In this document: piece by piece, positions 26,701-35,426 of the stretch | Layout: every line of letters begins with the position of its first letter | Numbering within the stretch: the first letter of the stretch is position 1 | Origin: Sulfitobacter sp. M05 | GTDB taxonomy: Bacteria; Pseudomonadota; Alphaproteobacteria; Rhodobacterales; Rhodobacteraceae | NCBI RefSeq assembly: GCF_029285175.1 | Contig: NZ_JABEDH010000001.1 | Coordinates: 1,116,001 to 1,180,000 of the forward strand | Length of the DNA: 64,000 nt | Direction of reading: 5' to 3' | Translations under genes and position numbers: made by a program | The notes under the pieces: model-generated | Seen by the model: the letters and a program-made list of their open reading frames with translations, nothing else | Told to the model about the DNA's origin: nothing | Database searches by the model: none

Positions 26701-27391
26701 GCAAAGAAGAAAAGTTGGTGCCGGTGCCGGAACCATATTTGAACAGGCGCGCCTCGCGGACCCAGAGGTCCATGATGCCACCGTCACCAACCAGATCATC
26801 ACCAACCGACTGGATAAAGCAGGCATGGGGCTGCGGATGTTCGTATGACGATTTAGAACGGGTCAATTTCTCAGTCTTGTAATCAACGTAGTAGTGACCT
26901 TGCGCCGGACCGTCTATGCCATAGGCCCAATGCAGACCGGTGTTGAACCATTGCGGCGAGTTTGGTGCCGCACGTTGGCTTGCCAACATATGGCGCATCT
27001 CGTCAAAATAGGCCTGTGCATCCGCTTCCGTGGAAAAGTAACCACCTTTCCAGCCCCAATACGTCCAGGCACCGGCCAAACGATCGAATACCTGCTTGGA
27101 GGAGGTCTCGCCCCCCATTGTGGCCCCTTCGGCGGGAACCGAGCGCCACAAGAAGGCGGGCACACCTTTTTCTTTCACCTTGGTCACAGCGGAGGGCACG
27201 CCGGCTTTGCGGAAATACTTCTGGGCGATAACGTCGCTTGCCACCTGGCTCCAGCTGGAGGGCACTTCGACGTCATCAAGCTTGAATACAATTGAACCGT
27301 CGGGGTTCCGAATCTCGGATACGGTCGAAATGAAATCAAGCTCTGCGTATGCGTCTGTGCCTGCCTTGGTGAATTTGCGTTCGATCTTCAT
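23738..27391 (-). CDS. nrdJ: Adenosylcobalamin-dependent class II ribonucleotide reductase
   Basis: A 1217-residue vitamin B12-dependent ribonucleotide reductase converting NDPs to dNDPs independently of oxygen. The catalytic core motif [21 protein letters not shown] (near 465-485) holds active-site residues including the N-x-C-x-E signature, and RGSNPCSE precedes it directly. The C-terminus carries redox/zinc cysteines in [18 protein letters not shown] and a final CGGTSGCS. The start at 27391 has AGAGG upstream. It stands alone with a 797-nt upstream region containing two candidate NrdR boxes and a structured 3' region. A class I enzyme may exist elsewhere. Confidence 0.96.
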   Translation of the reverse strand: MKIERKFTKAGTDAYAELDFISTVSEIRNPDGSIVFKLDDVEVPSSWSQVASDVIAQKYFRKAGVPSAVTKVKEKGVPAFLWRSVPAEGATMGGETSSKQVFDRLAGAWTYWGWKGGYFSTEADAQAYFDEMRHMLASQRAAPNSPQWFNTGLHWAYGIDGPAQGHYYVDYKTEKLTRSKSSYEHPQPHACFIQSVGDDLVGDGGIMDLWVREARLFKYGSGTGTNFSSLRGAGESLSGGGKSSGLMGFLKIGDRAAGAIKSGGTTRRAAKMVIVDADHPDIEDFINWKVLEEQKVASIVAGSKMHEQKLNLIFAAIKGWDGAEADAYDPAKNEQLKSAIRAAKKVMIPETYVKRVLDYAKQGHTSIEFPTYDTDWDSEAYNSVSGQNSNNSIRVTNAFLTAVEKDADWELIDRVTGRVSKTIRARDLWEQVGHAAWACADPGIQYHDTVNDWHTCPEDGAIRGSNPCSEYMFLDDTACNLASMNLLTFLEDGVFNVEDYMHASRLWTVTLEISVMMAQFPSKEIAQRSYDFRTLGLGYANIGGLLMNMGHSYDSDEGRALCGSLTAIMTGVAYATSAEMAGELGAFPGYAKNAEHMLKVMRNHRNAAYGNTQGYEKLSVKPVPLDHDNCPQPGLVDVAMSCWDEALKLGEQFGYRNAQTSVIAPTGTIGLVMDCDTTGIEPDFALVKFKKLAGGGYFKIINQSVPAALEKQGYGSAQIEEIVGYAVGHGTIGNAPGINHTTLMGHGFGPNELAKVDAALAQAFDIRFVFNQWTLGEEFCTQVLGIPSEKLNDPTFDLLKSLGFSKADIDAANDHVCGTMTLEGAPHLKEEHYSIFDCANPCGKKGKRYLSVNSHIHMMAAAQSFISGAISKTINMPNDATIEDCQKAYELSWSLGIKANALYRDGSKLSQPLASALVEDDDEAAETLESGSIQEKAAVLAEKIVEKIVIKEVINRNREKMPQRRKGYTQKANVGGHKVYLRTGEYEDGKLGEIFIDMHKEGAGFRAMMNNFAIAVSVGLQYGVPLEEFVDAFTFTKFEPAGMVQGNDSIKNATSILDYIFRELAVSYLDRTDLAHVKPEGATFDDLGKGEEVENVGNLTEISETAASRSLEVLKQISSTGYLRNRPPQELVLLQGGIDGVVTAPEIAKGAVAVAMASTTSVASGTVASSAVSLDARTKAKMQGYEGEACGECGNYTLVRNGTCMKCNTCGGTSGCS

Positions 27392-27583
27392 TATCGCTGC
27401 CTCTGTCTTAACTGTTTATTCCAAAGGCCACGCCCGAAAAGAGCCCAGCCAAACCGCTCCACCGCCGGTTCAGACACGATTTCAAATCACCGGACCGCGC
27501 ACTGCGGTCGGGACAGGCAGAATATGGACGTCACGTACTGTCGTTAACCTGCACTCGTGCCGTGAAGCGCCCCTCAGCGTTAC

Positions 27584-27599
27584 CCACCATATATTGTGG
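27584..27599. promoter_or_regulatory. Candidate NrdR box 1
   Basis: CCACCATATATTGTGG is a 16-bp imperfect palindrome that fits the NrdR operator core CACWATATNTWGTG at 13 of 14 positions. NrdR represses ribonucleotide reductase genes when dATP/ATP rise. It lies 193-208 nt upstream of the nrdJ start. The nrdR gene itself is not in this window. Confidence 0.55.
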
Positions 27600-28005
27600 C
27601 GACATCTCCGACCCCCACAACCTGACGTATTCACCCCTGTTCGGTCAACGCGTTTATTTTCAAATTCAGCCCATGTTACAGTTGACCGGCGAGTGGAATT
27701 TTGAACCGTTCACGAGGTGGTGATTCACGCCGGGAATATCCACAATCTGTCGGTCTGAATTTCCCTCAGGGCGACCGCGAAAAAGCTCAAGGACCCGGCA
27801 TGTTTAGCTCTGTTCGCTCACTTCTTGCGTGAACTTATCCACACAAAGTCAGGGGATAAGCACACCAGATTTGGTGGTTAAGAATTATTTTTTCACTACG
27901 CGATGGTTTCATATTTTTGCAACAAACCGCACGGGAATTCCCGCCGAATCGCAGCGAGACCTGCGCGACGGCCATTATCGGACACAGCGGCAGATACCCT
28001 CTTAC

Positions 28006-28021
28006 CCACCATATGATGTGG
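28006..28021. promoter_or_regulatory. Candidate NrdR box 2
   Basis: CCACCATATGATGTGG fits the NrdR core at 12 of 14 positions and shares the flanks TTAC and C with box 1. It lies 422 bp from box 1, much further than the roughly three helical turns usual for paired NrdR boxes, so joint binding would need looping; alternatively it controls another transcript. Confidence 0.4.
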
Positions 28022-28188
28022 CAGGCACAGGGTAAGACTACATGATGCATGAAAGGCAGGGAATCGGCTTTGCGCCGGTCATCGCTGGCATGACGCCTGA
28101 CCAAAGAGGGACGCAAAATCCAGTTGCAGCCCCCGCCCACGGGCGGGCCCAAGCTAGGGCTTTTCTTCATTTTCAAAAACTTTGAAAG

Positions 28189-28265
28189 TGGTCGGAGCGA
28201 GAGGATTCGAACCTCCGACCCCCTGTACCCAAAACAGGTGCGCTACCAGGCTGCGCCACGCTCCG
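28189..28265 (-). tRNA. tRNA-Pro (UGG anticodon)
   Basis: A 77-nt tRNA including an encoded CCA end. The acceptor stem CGGAGCG/CGCTCCG is perfect, the discriminator is A, the D arm contains AGCCTGGTAGCGC, the anticodon stem CCTGT/ACAGG encloses the loop TTTGGGT giving anticodon TGG, and the T arm is GGAGG-TTCGAAT-CCTCT-like. It reads proline codons CCN, chiefly CCA and CCG. Confidence 0.97.
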
Positions 28266-28342
28266 ACTGCGGCTTCTCTAGCCTCTGTTCAGACGAATGA
28301 AAAGCCCTGATCTGCGCTAAATCACATTGTGTGCAGGAATTT

Positions 28343-28834
28343 TCAGCAAGGCCAGACCGGCGCATGGCCCGCATGGGCCGGATGGCGAACAAAACTGCCT
28401 GTTTCTATGCCCAAACGCGCAGCCAAGCCGCCGTTGATCTCAAGCACGGCAAGAATCCCCTCGCCGCCTGGAATCGGTGTTTCGTCCAGCGGCACGGCAT
28501 TATGATGGATGTGTTTGACCACCCCCTGCGCATCAATGAACAGCATATCCAATGGAATCAGCGTATTGCGCATCCAGAAACTGGCAGGGCGCGGACGTTG
28601 ATAGACAAAATACATCCCCGCCCCCATGGGCATCGAGGTGCGATGCATCAAACCCTGCGCCTGTTCCGCCGGATCATCCGCAATTTCGACAGTGAAGCGC
28701 GCCATCCCCCAAGCGCCTTTCAGCGCAACAGAATCATTTCGGCATTCATCGGCAACAGCCGCCCCCGCAAACAGGGACAGACCAAGCCAAAGGATCACCC
28801 CTGCGGGCTTGAAGAGTGCAGCACTGTTTCCCAC
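28343..28834 (-). CDS. DUF192 exported protein
   Basis: A 163-residue DUF192-family protein, function unknown. A hydrophobic signal segment (VILWLGLSLFAGAAVA, about 13-28) suggests export to the periplasm. The domain follows with MHRTSMPMGAGMYFVY and the family hallmark SFWMRNTLIPLDMLFID (about 85-101), ending in GGLAARLGI. The GTG at 28834 overlaps the cold-shock gene by 40 nt and gives a Lys in the n-region; a GTG at 28798 would give a 4-nt overlap but an uncharged n-region. Transcribed with the cold-shock gene. Confidence 0.85.
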   Translation of the reverse strand: MGNSAALFKPAGVILWLGLSLFAGAAVADECRNDSVALKGAWGMARFTVEIADDPAEQAQGLMHRTSMPMGAGMYFVYQRPRPASFWMRNTLIPLDMLFIDAQGVVKHIHHNAVPLDETPIPGGEGILAVLEINGGLAARLGIETGSFVRHPAHAGHAPVWPC

Positions 28835-29370
28835 GCCTGTACCTCACCGGCCATCTGGCCGCGCTTGCCTTGAATAACCCGGATCGCCAAAGCCTCGCCC
28901 GGTTGCAGGTCCGACAAGCCCGACTGACGCAGGATTTCAATATGCACAAAAACATCCTCTGGCTTGCCAAACACATTGGCAAATCCGAACCCCTTGGCCT
29001 TGTCGAACCATTTCACGCGGGCCGGTTGGACGGGTGCAGCCTGCAGTGCCTCGGCGTCCAGTCCAGCAATATCTGCCAGCACGGCCCCTTGCTGGGCATC
29101 GTTGGGGTGGACAGCGGTAATCTGTGTCGCCTGCACACCCCGTTCGGTATTCTGAACGAGCAACTCGATTCCGGTGCCGTCTGCAATGGAGCTTTGCCCA
29201 AAATTACGCAGCACATTTACGTGCAATAAAATATCCGGCCCACCGGAATCGGCGACCACAAATCCGAACCCCTTGATGGGATCAAACCACTTTACAACGC
29301 CGGAAATGGCCGTTTGATCCGCAAAAGATGCAAATCCGTTGACGTTACAGCTAATACTCTCTTCTCTCAC
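28795..29370 (-). CDS. Double cold-shock-domain protein
   Basis: A 191-residue protein with two cold-shock domains, each an OB fold that binds single-stranded RNA or DNA. CSD1 begins SGVVKWFDPIKGFGFVV (about 23-39) and CSD2 ARVKWFDKAKGFGFANV (about 117-133); both retain RNP1-like KGFGF and an HVN/HIE RNP2-like segment. Such tandem proteins are typical of alphaproteobacteria and act in RNA chaperoning. The GTG at 29370 has AAGG 6 nt upstream. The 3' end overlaps the DUF192 gene. Confidence 0.9.
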   Translation of the reverse strand: MREESISCNVNGFASFADQTAISGVVKWFDPIKGFGFVVADSGGPDILLHVNVLRNFGQSSIADGTGIELLVQNTERGVQATQITAVHPNDAQQGAVLADIAGLDAEALQAAPVQPARVKWFDKAKGFGFANVFGKPEDVFVHIEILRQSGLSDLQPGEALAIRVIQGKRGQMAGEVQAWETVLHSSSPQG

Positions 29371-29464
29371 GTTACACCTTTTAAACCGATCGATTCACTA
29401 ACTTGTGCTGCTCATCGTGAAATCCCAAAGAACAGCTCTATGATAACGAAAAATATAAATAAAA

Positions 29465-30070
29465 TTAAGGATTTAGCCGCTCAACCTCCCATGCGACATC
29501 TACTGCGGCTCTGCGCCACTGGAACCTGTCATGCAACCTGTGATCCCCGTCGGCCCAGAATTCGATTTCCAACGGAGAAAGCCGGTAACCGCCCCAAAAT
29601 GGCGGCCGCGCCGGGTTTAAACCCTTGGTTGCGGTGACCTTCGCCACCTCTGCTATCAGTGCAGCACGACTTTTTAAAGGGCGAGATTGCTGCGAGGCCC
29701 AAGCCCCCAGCCGGCTTTGCAGGCCCCGTGATGCATAATAAGCATCCGCTTTTGGCCCGTCTTCGCGGCTGATCACACCGCGCACCCGAATCTGGCGCCG
29801 CAGTGATTTCCAGTGCAGCACAAAGGCCGCCTTGCCTGCGTGGTCAAGCTCCTGCGCTTTCTGGCTTTCATAGTTTGTGTAGAAAACAAAGGCATCCGCC
29901 TCGACTTCCTTAAGCAACACCATCCGGACATTAGGCATGCCGCTGTTGTCGACCGTCGACAAGGCGATGGCGTTGGGATCATTTGGTTCGCTTGCCTCCG
30001 CCTCTGCAAGCCACCCCCGGACGATTTCGAACGGATCGTCGCCCCCGAATTTACCATTTCTACCAGACAT
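29465..30070 (-). CDS. pdxH: Pyridoxamine 5'-phosphate oxidase
   Basis: A 201-residue FMN enzyme that oxidises pyridoxine/pyridoxamine phosphate to PLP, supplying several PLP enzymes encoded nearby. FMN- and substrate-binding blocks are visible: [46 protein letters not shown] and the C-terminal dimer block [14 protein letters not shown] with the final HDRFQWRR. Full length, single gene with an upstream gap of 248 nt to fabI. Confidence 0.94.
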   Translation of the reverse strand: MSGRNGKFGGDDPFEIVRGWLAEAEASEPNDPNAIALSTVDNSGMPNVRMVLLKEVEADAFVFYTNYESQKAQELDHAGKAAFVLHWKSLRRQIRVRGVISREDGPKADAYYASRGLQSRLGAWASQQSRPLKSRAALIAEVAKVTATKGLNPARPPFWGGYRLSPLEIEFWADGDHRLHDRFQWRRAAVDVAWEVERLNP

Positions 30071-30318
30071 ATCGTACTCTTGTATTAACCTTTCCGCTTG
30101 ATCCGGGTGAATGTAGCGGAGCTATGGCCACTAGGTATAGAGGTTATGTAACGGCAACAACCTAAAGCTGATAATCTTGGCAAAAGATGAGGCACCGCCC
30201 CCTGCCCTTTGCCGCTCGCCCCTCGCAGAAGATCCGCTTCCCCTGCCAGCTCTCTTGATGGGAACAACGCAATGCCCTAAACGAAACAGACTGAAATACT
30301 AACAGAATTGGGCACGGC

Positions 30319-31125
30319 ATGGCGAACGATCTGATGCAGGGCAAACGGGGGCTCATTATGGGCCTTGCCAACGACAAATCCATCGCATGGGGTGTCGCGA
30401 AATCTCTAGCGGATGCGGGCGCGGAGCTTGCCTTCTCCTATCAGGGCGATGCCCTCAAAAAACGCGTTGGCCCGCTGGCTGCTCAATTGGGAAGCGACAT
30501 TGTCCTGCCTTGCGACGTGAGCGACGAGGCCTCGATAGATGCTCTATTTGACAGCCTTAAGGAAACTTGGGGCACGCTCGATTTTGTTGTTCACGCGATC
30601 GGCTTTTCTGACAAGACAGAATTGCGTGGCCGTTATGTCGACACCAGCCGCGGCAACTTTGCTATGTCGATGGACATCTCTGTGTATTCCTTCACCGCAG
30701 TGATGCAGCGCGCGGAAAAGATGATGAGCCCTGGCGGTTCTGCGGTCACCCTCACCTATTACGGCGCTGAAAAGGTCATGCCTCATTATAATGTAATGGG
30801 GGTAGCAAAGGCCGCACTTGAGGCATCGGTAAAGTACCTCGCCGAGGATCTGGGCAAGGATGGCATCCGCGTCAACGCGATCTCCGCCGGCCCCATCAAA
30901 ACCCTCGCGGCATCGGGCATCGGTGATTTTCGCTATATTATGAAGTGGAACGAATACAACTCGCCACTGCGCCGCAACGTGACAATCGACGAAGTCGGCA
31001 AATCCGCGCTTTACCTGCTCAGCGACCTAGGCAGTGGCACAACTGGTGAAAACCTGCATGTCGACGCCGGGTATCACGTGGTCGGCATGAAAGCCGTCGA
31101 CGCCCCCGACATGGCCAAGGAATGA
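30319..31125 (+). CDS. fabI: Enoyl-ACP reductase (NADH), FabI
   Basis: A 268-residue short-chain dehydrogenase that catalyses the last step of each fatty-acid elongation cycle. The variant nucleotide motif GLANDKSIAWGVAKSLADAG (16-35) and the catalytic Y-x6-K in HYNVMGVAKAALEAS (about 155-169), with TYYGAEKVMP before it, identify FabI. It begins a plus-strand run with the LysE-family exporter, which overlaps it by 4 nt. Confidence 0.96.
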   Translation: MANDLMQGKRGLIMGLANDKSIAWGVAKSLADAGAELAFSYQGDALKKRVGPLAAQLGSDIVLPCDVSDEASIDALFDSLKETWGTLDFVVHAIGFSDKTELRGRYVDTSRGNFAMSMDISVYSFTAVMQRAEKMMSPGGSAVTLTYYGAEKVMPHYNVMGVAKAALEASVKYLAEDLGKDGIRVNAISAGPIKTLAASGIGDFRYIMKWNEYNSPLRRNVTIDEVGKSALYLLSDLGSGTTGENLHVDAGYHVVGMKAVDAPDMAKE

Positions 31126-31730
31126 CGCTGACGCTGGCAAATCTGGCGGCGTTCAACGCGGTGCTGATTGTGTCGATCCTAAGCCCGGGTGCCGCGTTCC
31201 TGATGGCTGTGCGCAGTACCGTTTCAAACGGGCGGCGCGCTGGTATCGCAACCGGCCTGGGCCTTGGCCTGATGGCAAGCCTGTGGACATTGGCCGCCCT
31301 GCTGGGCCTCGATGCGCTGTTCGCCGTCTTCCCATGGGCCTTTGCTGCGCTGAAAATCGGCGGTGCCGGCTATCTGATCTACCTTGCCATCGCCACATGG
31401 CGCGGGGCCGCGGCCCCTGTCACGTCAGAGGCAAAACCGCAGGGCCGATCGTTTCTTGATGGTCTCTTGGTGAATCTGGGCAACCCCAAGGCGGTGTTGT
31501 TTGCCGCCGCTGTGCTGGTTGTTGTGTTTCCAGCAGACCTCTCCGGCCCAGAGATCGCTTTGGTGACACTCAACCACCTGTTTCTGGAAATCCTGTTCTA
31601 CACTGGCTGCGCCTATCTTCTCAGCGCTCCGGTCACCCGCACCCGCTATTTGCGGATCAAACCCCTGCTTGAACGCACCGCTGCCCTGGTCTTGGGCGGT
31701 CTTGGCCTTAAACTCCTGCTGCAAAGGTAA
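31122..31730 (+). CDS. LysE/RhtB-family amino-acid exporter
   Basis: A 202-residue inner-membrane protein with about six transmembrane helices. The LysE-family N-terminus [26 protein letters not shown] (split around the signature SPGA) and the later [14 protein letters not shown] motif are clear. It exports small amino acids or derivatives; the substrate is not predictable. It overlaps fabI by 4 nt and gpt starts 5 nt after it, so it shares their transcript. Confidence 0.88.
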   Translation: MTLTLANLAAFNAVLIVSILSPGAAFLMAVRSTVSNGRRAGIATGLGLGLMASLWTLAALLGLDALFAVFPWAFAALKIGGAGYLIYLAIATWRGAAAPVTSEAKPQGRSFLDGLLVNLGNPKAVLFAAAVLVVVFPADLSGPEIALVTLNHLFLEILFYTGCAYLLSAPVTRTRYLRIKPLLERTAALVLGGLGLKLLLQR

Positions 31731-31734
31731 CACG

Positions 31735-32256
31735 ATGTCCGATACACGCCTGCCCCACGAAAAAGGCTTTCACATCTCATGGGATCAAATCCACCGCGAC
31801 AGCCGTGCCCTGGCATGGCGGCTTGACGGCAAAGGACCTGATGACGGTGCATGGAAGGCAGTGGTTGCCATCACCCGTGGTGGCATGGCCCCCGCAATGA
31901 TTGTGGCGCGCGAACTCGACATCCGTACTGTCGACACCATTTCGGTGGTCTCCTACCATTCCGGCGGCGGCAAAGCAGATGACCGGCGCGACGCCAAAGT
32001 GCTGAAATCACCTGATGATGAGATCATGGGCGACGGCACCGGAATCCTGATTATCGACGATCTGGTCGACAGCGGCAAAACCCTTGAACTGGTGCGTACC
32101 CTCTACCCACAGGCGCATTTTGCCACGGTTTACGCCAAACCCGAAGGCGAACCACAGGTCGATACCTTCATCACCGGCGTCAGCCAGGATACCTGGATTT
32201 TCTTCCCCTGGGACATGGCCCTACAGTATGTCGAACCCTACAGAGGCAAGGACTGA
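31735..32256 (+). CDS. gpt: Xanthine(-guanine) phosphoribosyltransferase
   Basis: A 173-residue type I phosphoribosyltransferase salvaging guanine/xanthine with PRPP. The PRPP-binding loop is [17 protein letters not shown] (about 102-118) and [16 protein letters not shown] (about 41-56) is the flexible-loop region. The start at 31735 sits 5 nt after the exporter stop, with AAAGG as ribosome-binding site. It lies in the fabI run. Confidence 0.92.
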   Translation: MSDTRLPHEKGFHISWDQIHRDSRALAWRLDGKGPDDGAWKAVVAITRGGMAPAMIVARELDIRTVDTISVVSYHSGGGKADDRRDAKVLKSPDDEIMGDGTGILIIDDLVDSGKTLELVRTLYPQAHFATVYAKPEGEPQVDTFITGVSQDTWIFFPWDMALQYVEPYRGKD

Positions 32257-32266
32257 CCCGACCGCC

Positions 32267-32289
32267 CCCTCTTTTTGGCCTTAAATACT
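32267..32289 (-). repeat. Dispersed 22-bp repeat, copy 2
   Basis: On the minus strand this reads AGTATTTAAGGCCAAAAA then GAGGG, matching the copy at 23351-23372 except for one extra A. It lies in the 61-nt gap between gpt and the aminotransferase gene. Confidence 0.6.
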
Positions 32290-32317
32290 GTCCGCATTCT
32301 CAACCGGAAACCGCCTG

Positions 32318-33496
32318 ATGATCTTAACCCGCACCGCCGCCACATTCCCTCCTCCCGTCATGGAGGCGCGTCGCTGGCTTGACGGCATCACGCATCCGGC
32401 AGACCGCCCCTTGATGAATGTCTCCCAAGCCGCGCCGGTAGATCCCCCCCCACAAGGGCTGCGTCAGGCGATTGCCGATGCAACGCTGAACGATGACGCG
32501 GCCCATCTTTACGGCCCGGTTCTGGGCATGGATGACTTGCGCAGCGAACTGGCCCGCCAGACATCTGCCCATTACACTGGAGAGGTCACCGCGACACAGA
32601 CCTGTATCACCTCGGGCTGCAATCAGGCCTTTGCCGCCGCCATCGCGACCCTTTGCACCGAGGGCGACGAGGTCATTCTGCCAACCCCGTGGTACTTCAA
32701 CCACAAAATGTGGCTCGACATGTCTGGTGTCACCAGCATCCCCCTGCCTGCGGGCGGCGATATGCTGCCCGATCCCACCCAGGCAGCGGCTCTGATCACC
32801 GGCAAAACCCGCGCCATCGCATTGGTTACCCCGAACAACCCGACCGGCACAGAATATCCCGACGGATTGGTTCAAGCCTTTTTCGATCTGGCCCGCGCCC
32901 ATGGCATCGCACTGATTGTCGACGAAACCTACCGCGACTTTGACAGCCGTTCAGGCCCGCCGCATCGGCTGTTTCAAGATGCAAACTGGCAGGACACCCT
33001 GATCCACCTCTATTCCTTCTCCAAGGCCTACCGGCTGACCGGTCACCGCGTCGGGGCGATGATCGCCAGTGAAGAGCGTCTGGCCGAAGTTGAGAAATTC
33101 CTTGATACAGTTGCCATCTGTCCCGGCCAACTGGGCCAGCACGGCGCCCTTTGGGGCATGCAGAACCTGCAACAATGGCTGGCCGGCGAACGCGACGAAA
33201 TCCTTACCCGCCGAGCGGCCATCACCGAAAACATGCCCAAACTTGCCGCCAAAGGCTGGCGGCTTCTGGGGCTTGGCGGCTACTTTGCCTATATGCACCA
33301 CCCGTTCTCTGTTTCCTCAGCAGCGCTGGCACCGGCGCTGGTCAAATCCGCCTCGGTTCTGTGTCTGCCGGGCACCATGTTTTACCCGTCAGACGATCCC
33401 GCCGGTGCCACCCAACTGCGCATCGCCTTTGCAAATCTTGACGCGGCAGGCATCAGCGATCTGTTCGACAGGCTTGCCGCCATTGATCCCACGTAG
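32318..33496 (+). CDS. PLP-dependent class I/II aminotransferase
   Basis: A 392-residue fold-type I aminotransferase, distinct from the one at 20323. Motifs: ITSGCNQAFAAAIATL, TPNNPTGTEYPDG (about 170-182), DETYRDFDSRSG (about 204-215) and the PLP Lys in LYSFSKAYRLTGHRVG (about 228-243). Substrate unknown; aromatic or branched keto acids are plausible. It stands 61 nt after gpt and 80 nt before the PpiD-like gene. Confidence 0.88.
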   Translation: MILTRTAATFPPPVMEARRWLDGITHPADRPLMNVSQAAPVDPPPQGLRQAIADATLNDDAAHLYGPVLGMDDLRSELARQTSAHYTGEVTATQTCITSGCNQAFAAAIATLCTEGDEVILPTPWYFNHKMWLDMSGVTSIPLPAGGDMLPDPTQAAALITGKTRAIALVTPNNPTGTEYPDGLVQAFFDLARAHGIALIVDETYRDFDSRSGPPHRLFQDANWQDTLIHLYSFSKAYRLTGHRVGAMIASEERLAEVEKFLDTVAICPGQLGQHGALWGMQNLQQWLAGERDEILTRRAAITENMPKLAAKGWRLLGLGGYFAYMHHPFSVSSAALAPALVKSASVLCLPGTMFYPSDDPAGATQLRIAFANLDAAGISDLFDRLAAIDPT

Positions 33497-33576
33497 CAGG
33501 TGGGCCTGCGCCCCCTTGCCCCCCCAGCATACACCCCTTAGACATCTGGTCTGAACAGCAGATAAGGACGACTCCC

Positions 33577-35418
33577 ATGGCAAAACGCAGCGGCATCGGC
33601 AAAATTGCCATGTGGATCCTATTGGGTCTGTTGTTCATCGGATTGGGCGGCTTTGGCGCGGCCACCCTCAGCGGCAATATCCGCAGTGTCGGCACCGTCG
33701 GCAGCAAGTCCATTCCCGTCGATAGCTATGCCCGTCAGTTGCAAAACGAAATACAGGCAATTTCACAACAAACCGGCCAGCCTCTTCCCTTTGCCCGCGC
33801 TCAGGAAATCGGTCTGGACCGTGCCGTCCTGCAAAGACTGGTGCGCAACCGCGCGCTGGATCACGAAACCAGCGAGCTGGGCCTGTCGATCGGCGACACG
33901 GCACTGCGCGATGAAATTCTGCAAATCCCCGCCTTTCAGGGCGTAGATGGTACATTCGACCGCGAGGGCTATCGCTTTGCCCTGCAACAAGGTGGCCTGT
34001 CAGAGGCGGAATTCGAAATCTCGCTGCGTGAAGAAGCAGCCCGCACCCTGTTACAAGGCGCAGTTCTGGGCGGGGTGAAAATGCCTGAAACATTCGCTGA
34101 AACACTGGTTGGCTATGTGGCCGAACAGCGTGACTTTACATGGGGCCTGCTGGACGAGGATCACCTTGCGGCCCCGCTGCCCCTTGCGAACAAGCAAGAG
34201 TTGCGCAGTTATTATGATGAAAACACTGACAAATTCATGCTGCCAGACACCAAAATGATCAGCTATGCTTTGTTGACGCCGGATGCGATGATTGACGAAA
34301 TCACCGTGCCCGAAGAAGAGCTGCGCGCGGAATATGAGGCGCGCGCCGATGTCTATAACCAGCCTGAACGGCGTCTGGTGGAACGCCTGGTCTTTGCCGA
34401 TCAGGAGGCCGCAGACCAAGCCGCTGCCGCCCTTGAAGTGGGTGGTACACAATTCCGTAATCTGGTTGAGGAACGCGGCCTGACCCTGGCCGATATCGAC
34501 CTTGGTGACGTCAGCCGCCTTGAGCTGGATGCGGCAGGTGAAGCGGTCTTTAACGCCGCCGTAGGCGAGATTGTCGGCCCGCAAGCGAGCCCGCTTGGCC
34601 CAGCCCTGTTTCGTGTAAACGGTGTGCTGCCAGCACAGGCCACCAGCTTTGAAGAGGCGCGTGCCGAACTGCAAGAAGAGCTGGCGCAGGCCCGCGCCGT
34701 ACGCGCCGTCGAAGCCCGCGCACAGGACATTGACGACCAGCTGGCCGGCGGAGCCACCCTTGAGCAACTGGCCAACGAGACCAAAATGGAACTGGGCAGC
34801 ATCGCATGGCATCCCGGTGCCCAAGAAGGCATCGCCGCCTACGCCGATTTCCGCGACGCTGCGAACGCACTGAAGGCAGATGATTTCGCCAAAATCAACC
34901 AGCTTGAGGATGGCAGTATCTTTGCCATGCGGCTGGACGAGGAACTGCCGGCGCGGGTGAAACCCTTCGACGCGGCCACCGCAGAGGTGCGCAAGGCCCT
35001 GCGCACGGAGCGTACCCTTGCGGCCCTGACGACACAGGCCGAGGCCCTTGCGCCGACGCTTGAGGGCGCTGTTGCCTTTCAGGCCGCTGGTCTGGATGCC
35101 CATATTGAAACCGAACAGCGGCGCAACGCTTTCATCACCAACACCCCTGCCGGTTTCATGTCGGAAGTCTTTGAAATGTCCGTTGGGGAAATCCGGGTTC
35201 TGCCCAGCGAGGATTCCGTTGTGATTGTGCGTCTGGATGCGATCACCGCCGCCGGTGACGCCCCTGAAAACATCGCCCTTCTCAGCCAGCTGGGTGCGCA
35301 GATGGATCAGGCCCTGGCGCAGGATCTGTTCACCATCTACTCCGATGATGTGGTGCGCCGTGCCGTGCCACAGGTGGATCAACGCGCCCTACAGGCCGTC
35401 CACGTCAACTTTCCGTAA
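33577..35418 (+). CDS. PpiD-like periplasmic foldase (SurA N-terminal family)
   Basis: A 613-residue membrane-anchored chaperone/peptidyl-prolyl isomerase. An N-terminal transmembrane anchor (about 9-31, IAMWILLGLLFIGLGGFGA) is followed by a SurA_N-type chaperone domain (VGSKSIPVDSYARQLQNE, about 41-58) and a degenerate parvulin region around residues 225-345; the remainder is helical chaperone. PpiD proteins sit at the SecYEG exit and assist secreted proteins. The parvulin core is diverged, so isomerase activity is uncertain. trpE starts 8 nt after its stop. Confidence 0.87.
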   Translation: MAKRSGIGKIAMWILLGLLFIGLGGFGAATLSGNIRSVGTVGSKSIPVDSYARQLQNEIQAISQQTGQPLPFARAQEIGLDRAVLQRLVRNRALDHETSELGLSIGDTALRDEILQIPAFQGVDGTFDREGYRFALQQGGLSEAEFEISLREEAARTLLQGAVLGGVKMPETFAETLVGYVAEQRDFTWGLLDEDHLAAPLPLANKQELRSYYDENTDKFMLPDTKMISYALLTPDAMIDEITVPEEELRAEYEARADVYNQPERRLVERLVFADQEAADQAAAALEVGGTQFRNLVEERGLTLADIDLGDVSRLELDAAGEAVFNAAVGEIVGPQASPLGPALFRVNGVLPAQATSFEEARAELQEELAQARAVRAVEARAQDIDDQLAGGATLEQLANETKMELGSIAWHPGAQEGIAAYADFRDAANALKADDFAKINQLEDGSIFAMRLDEELPARVKPFDAATAEVRKALRTERTLAALTTQAEALAPTLEGAVAFQAAGLDAHIETEQRRNAFITNTPAGFMSEVFEMSVGEIRVLPSEDSVVIVRLDAITAAGDAPENIALLSQLGAQMDQALAQDLFTIYSDDVVRRAVPQVDQRALQAVHVNFP

Positions 35419-35426
35419 GGGACACC

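Larger units (their letters stand above)
27392..28188. other. 797-nt intergenic region upstream of nrdJ
   Basis: No convincing gene is present; the small frames lack coding character and ribosome-binding sites. The stretch holds two NrdR-box-like palindromes (27584-27599, 28006-28021), one perfect DnaA-box match TTATCCACA (27835-27843) with a degenerate inverted neighbour (GGGGATAAG, 27853-27861), and a CCCGCCC/GGGCGGG hairpin (28132-28147) beyond the tRNA 3' end. The length and motif content suggest a complex nrdJ promoter region. Confidence 0.55.

Noticed and set aside
27835..27861. Possible replication origin from DnaA box
   Set aside because: Only one perfect box, no AT-rich unwinding element or dnaA/parAB neighbours; treated as a possible regulatory site.
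28006..28021. Second NrdR box as part of a classical adjacent pair
   Set aside because: 422 bp from the first box, not two to three helical turns; kept as a separate, weaker candidate.
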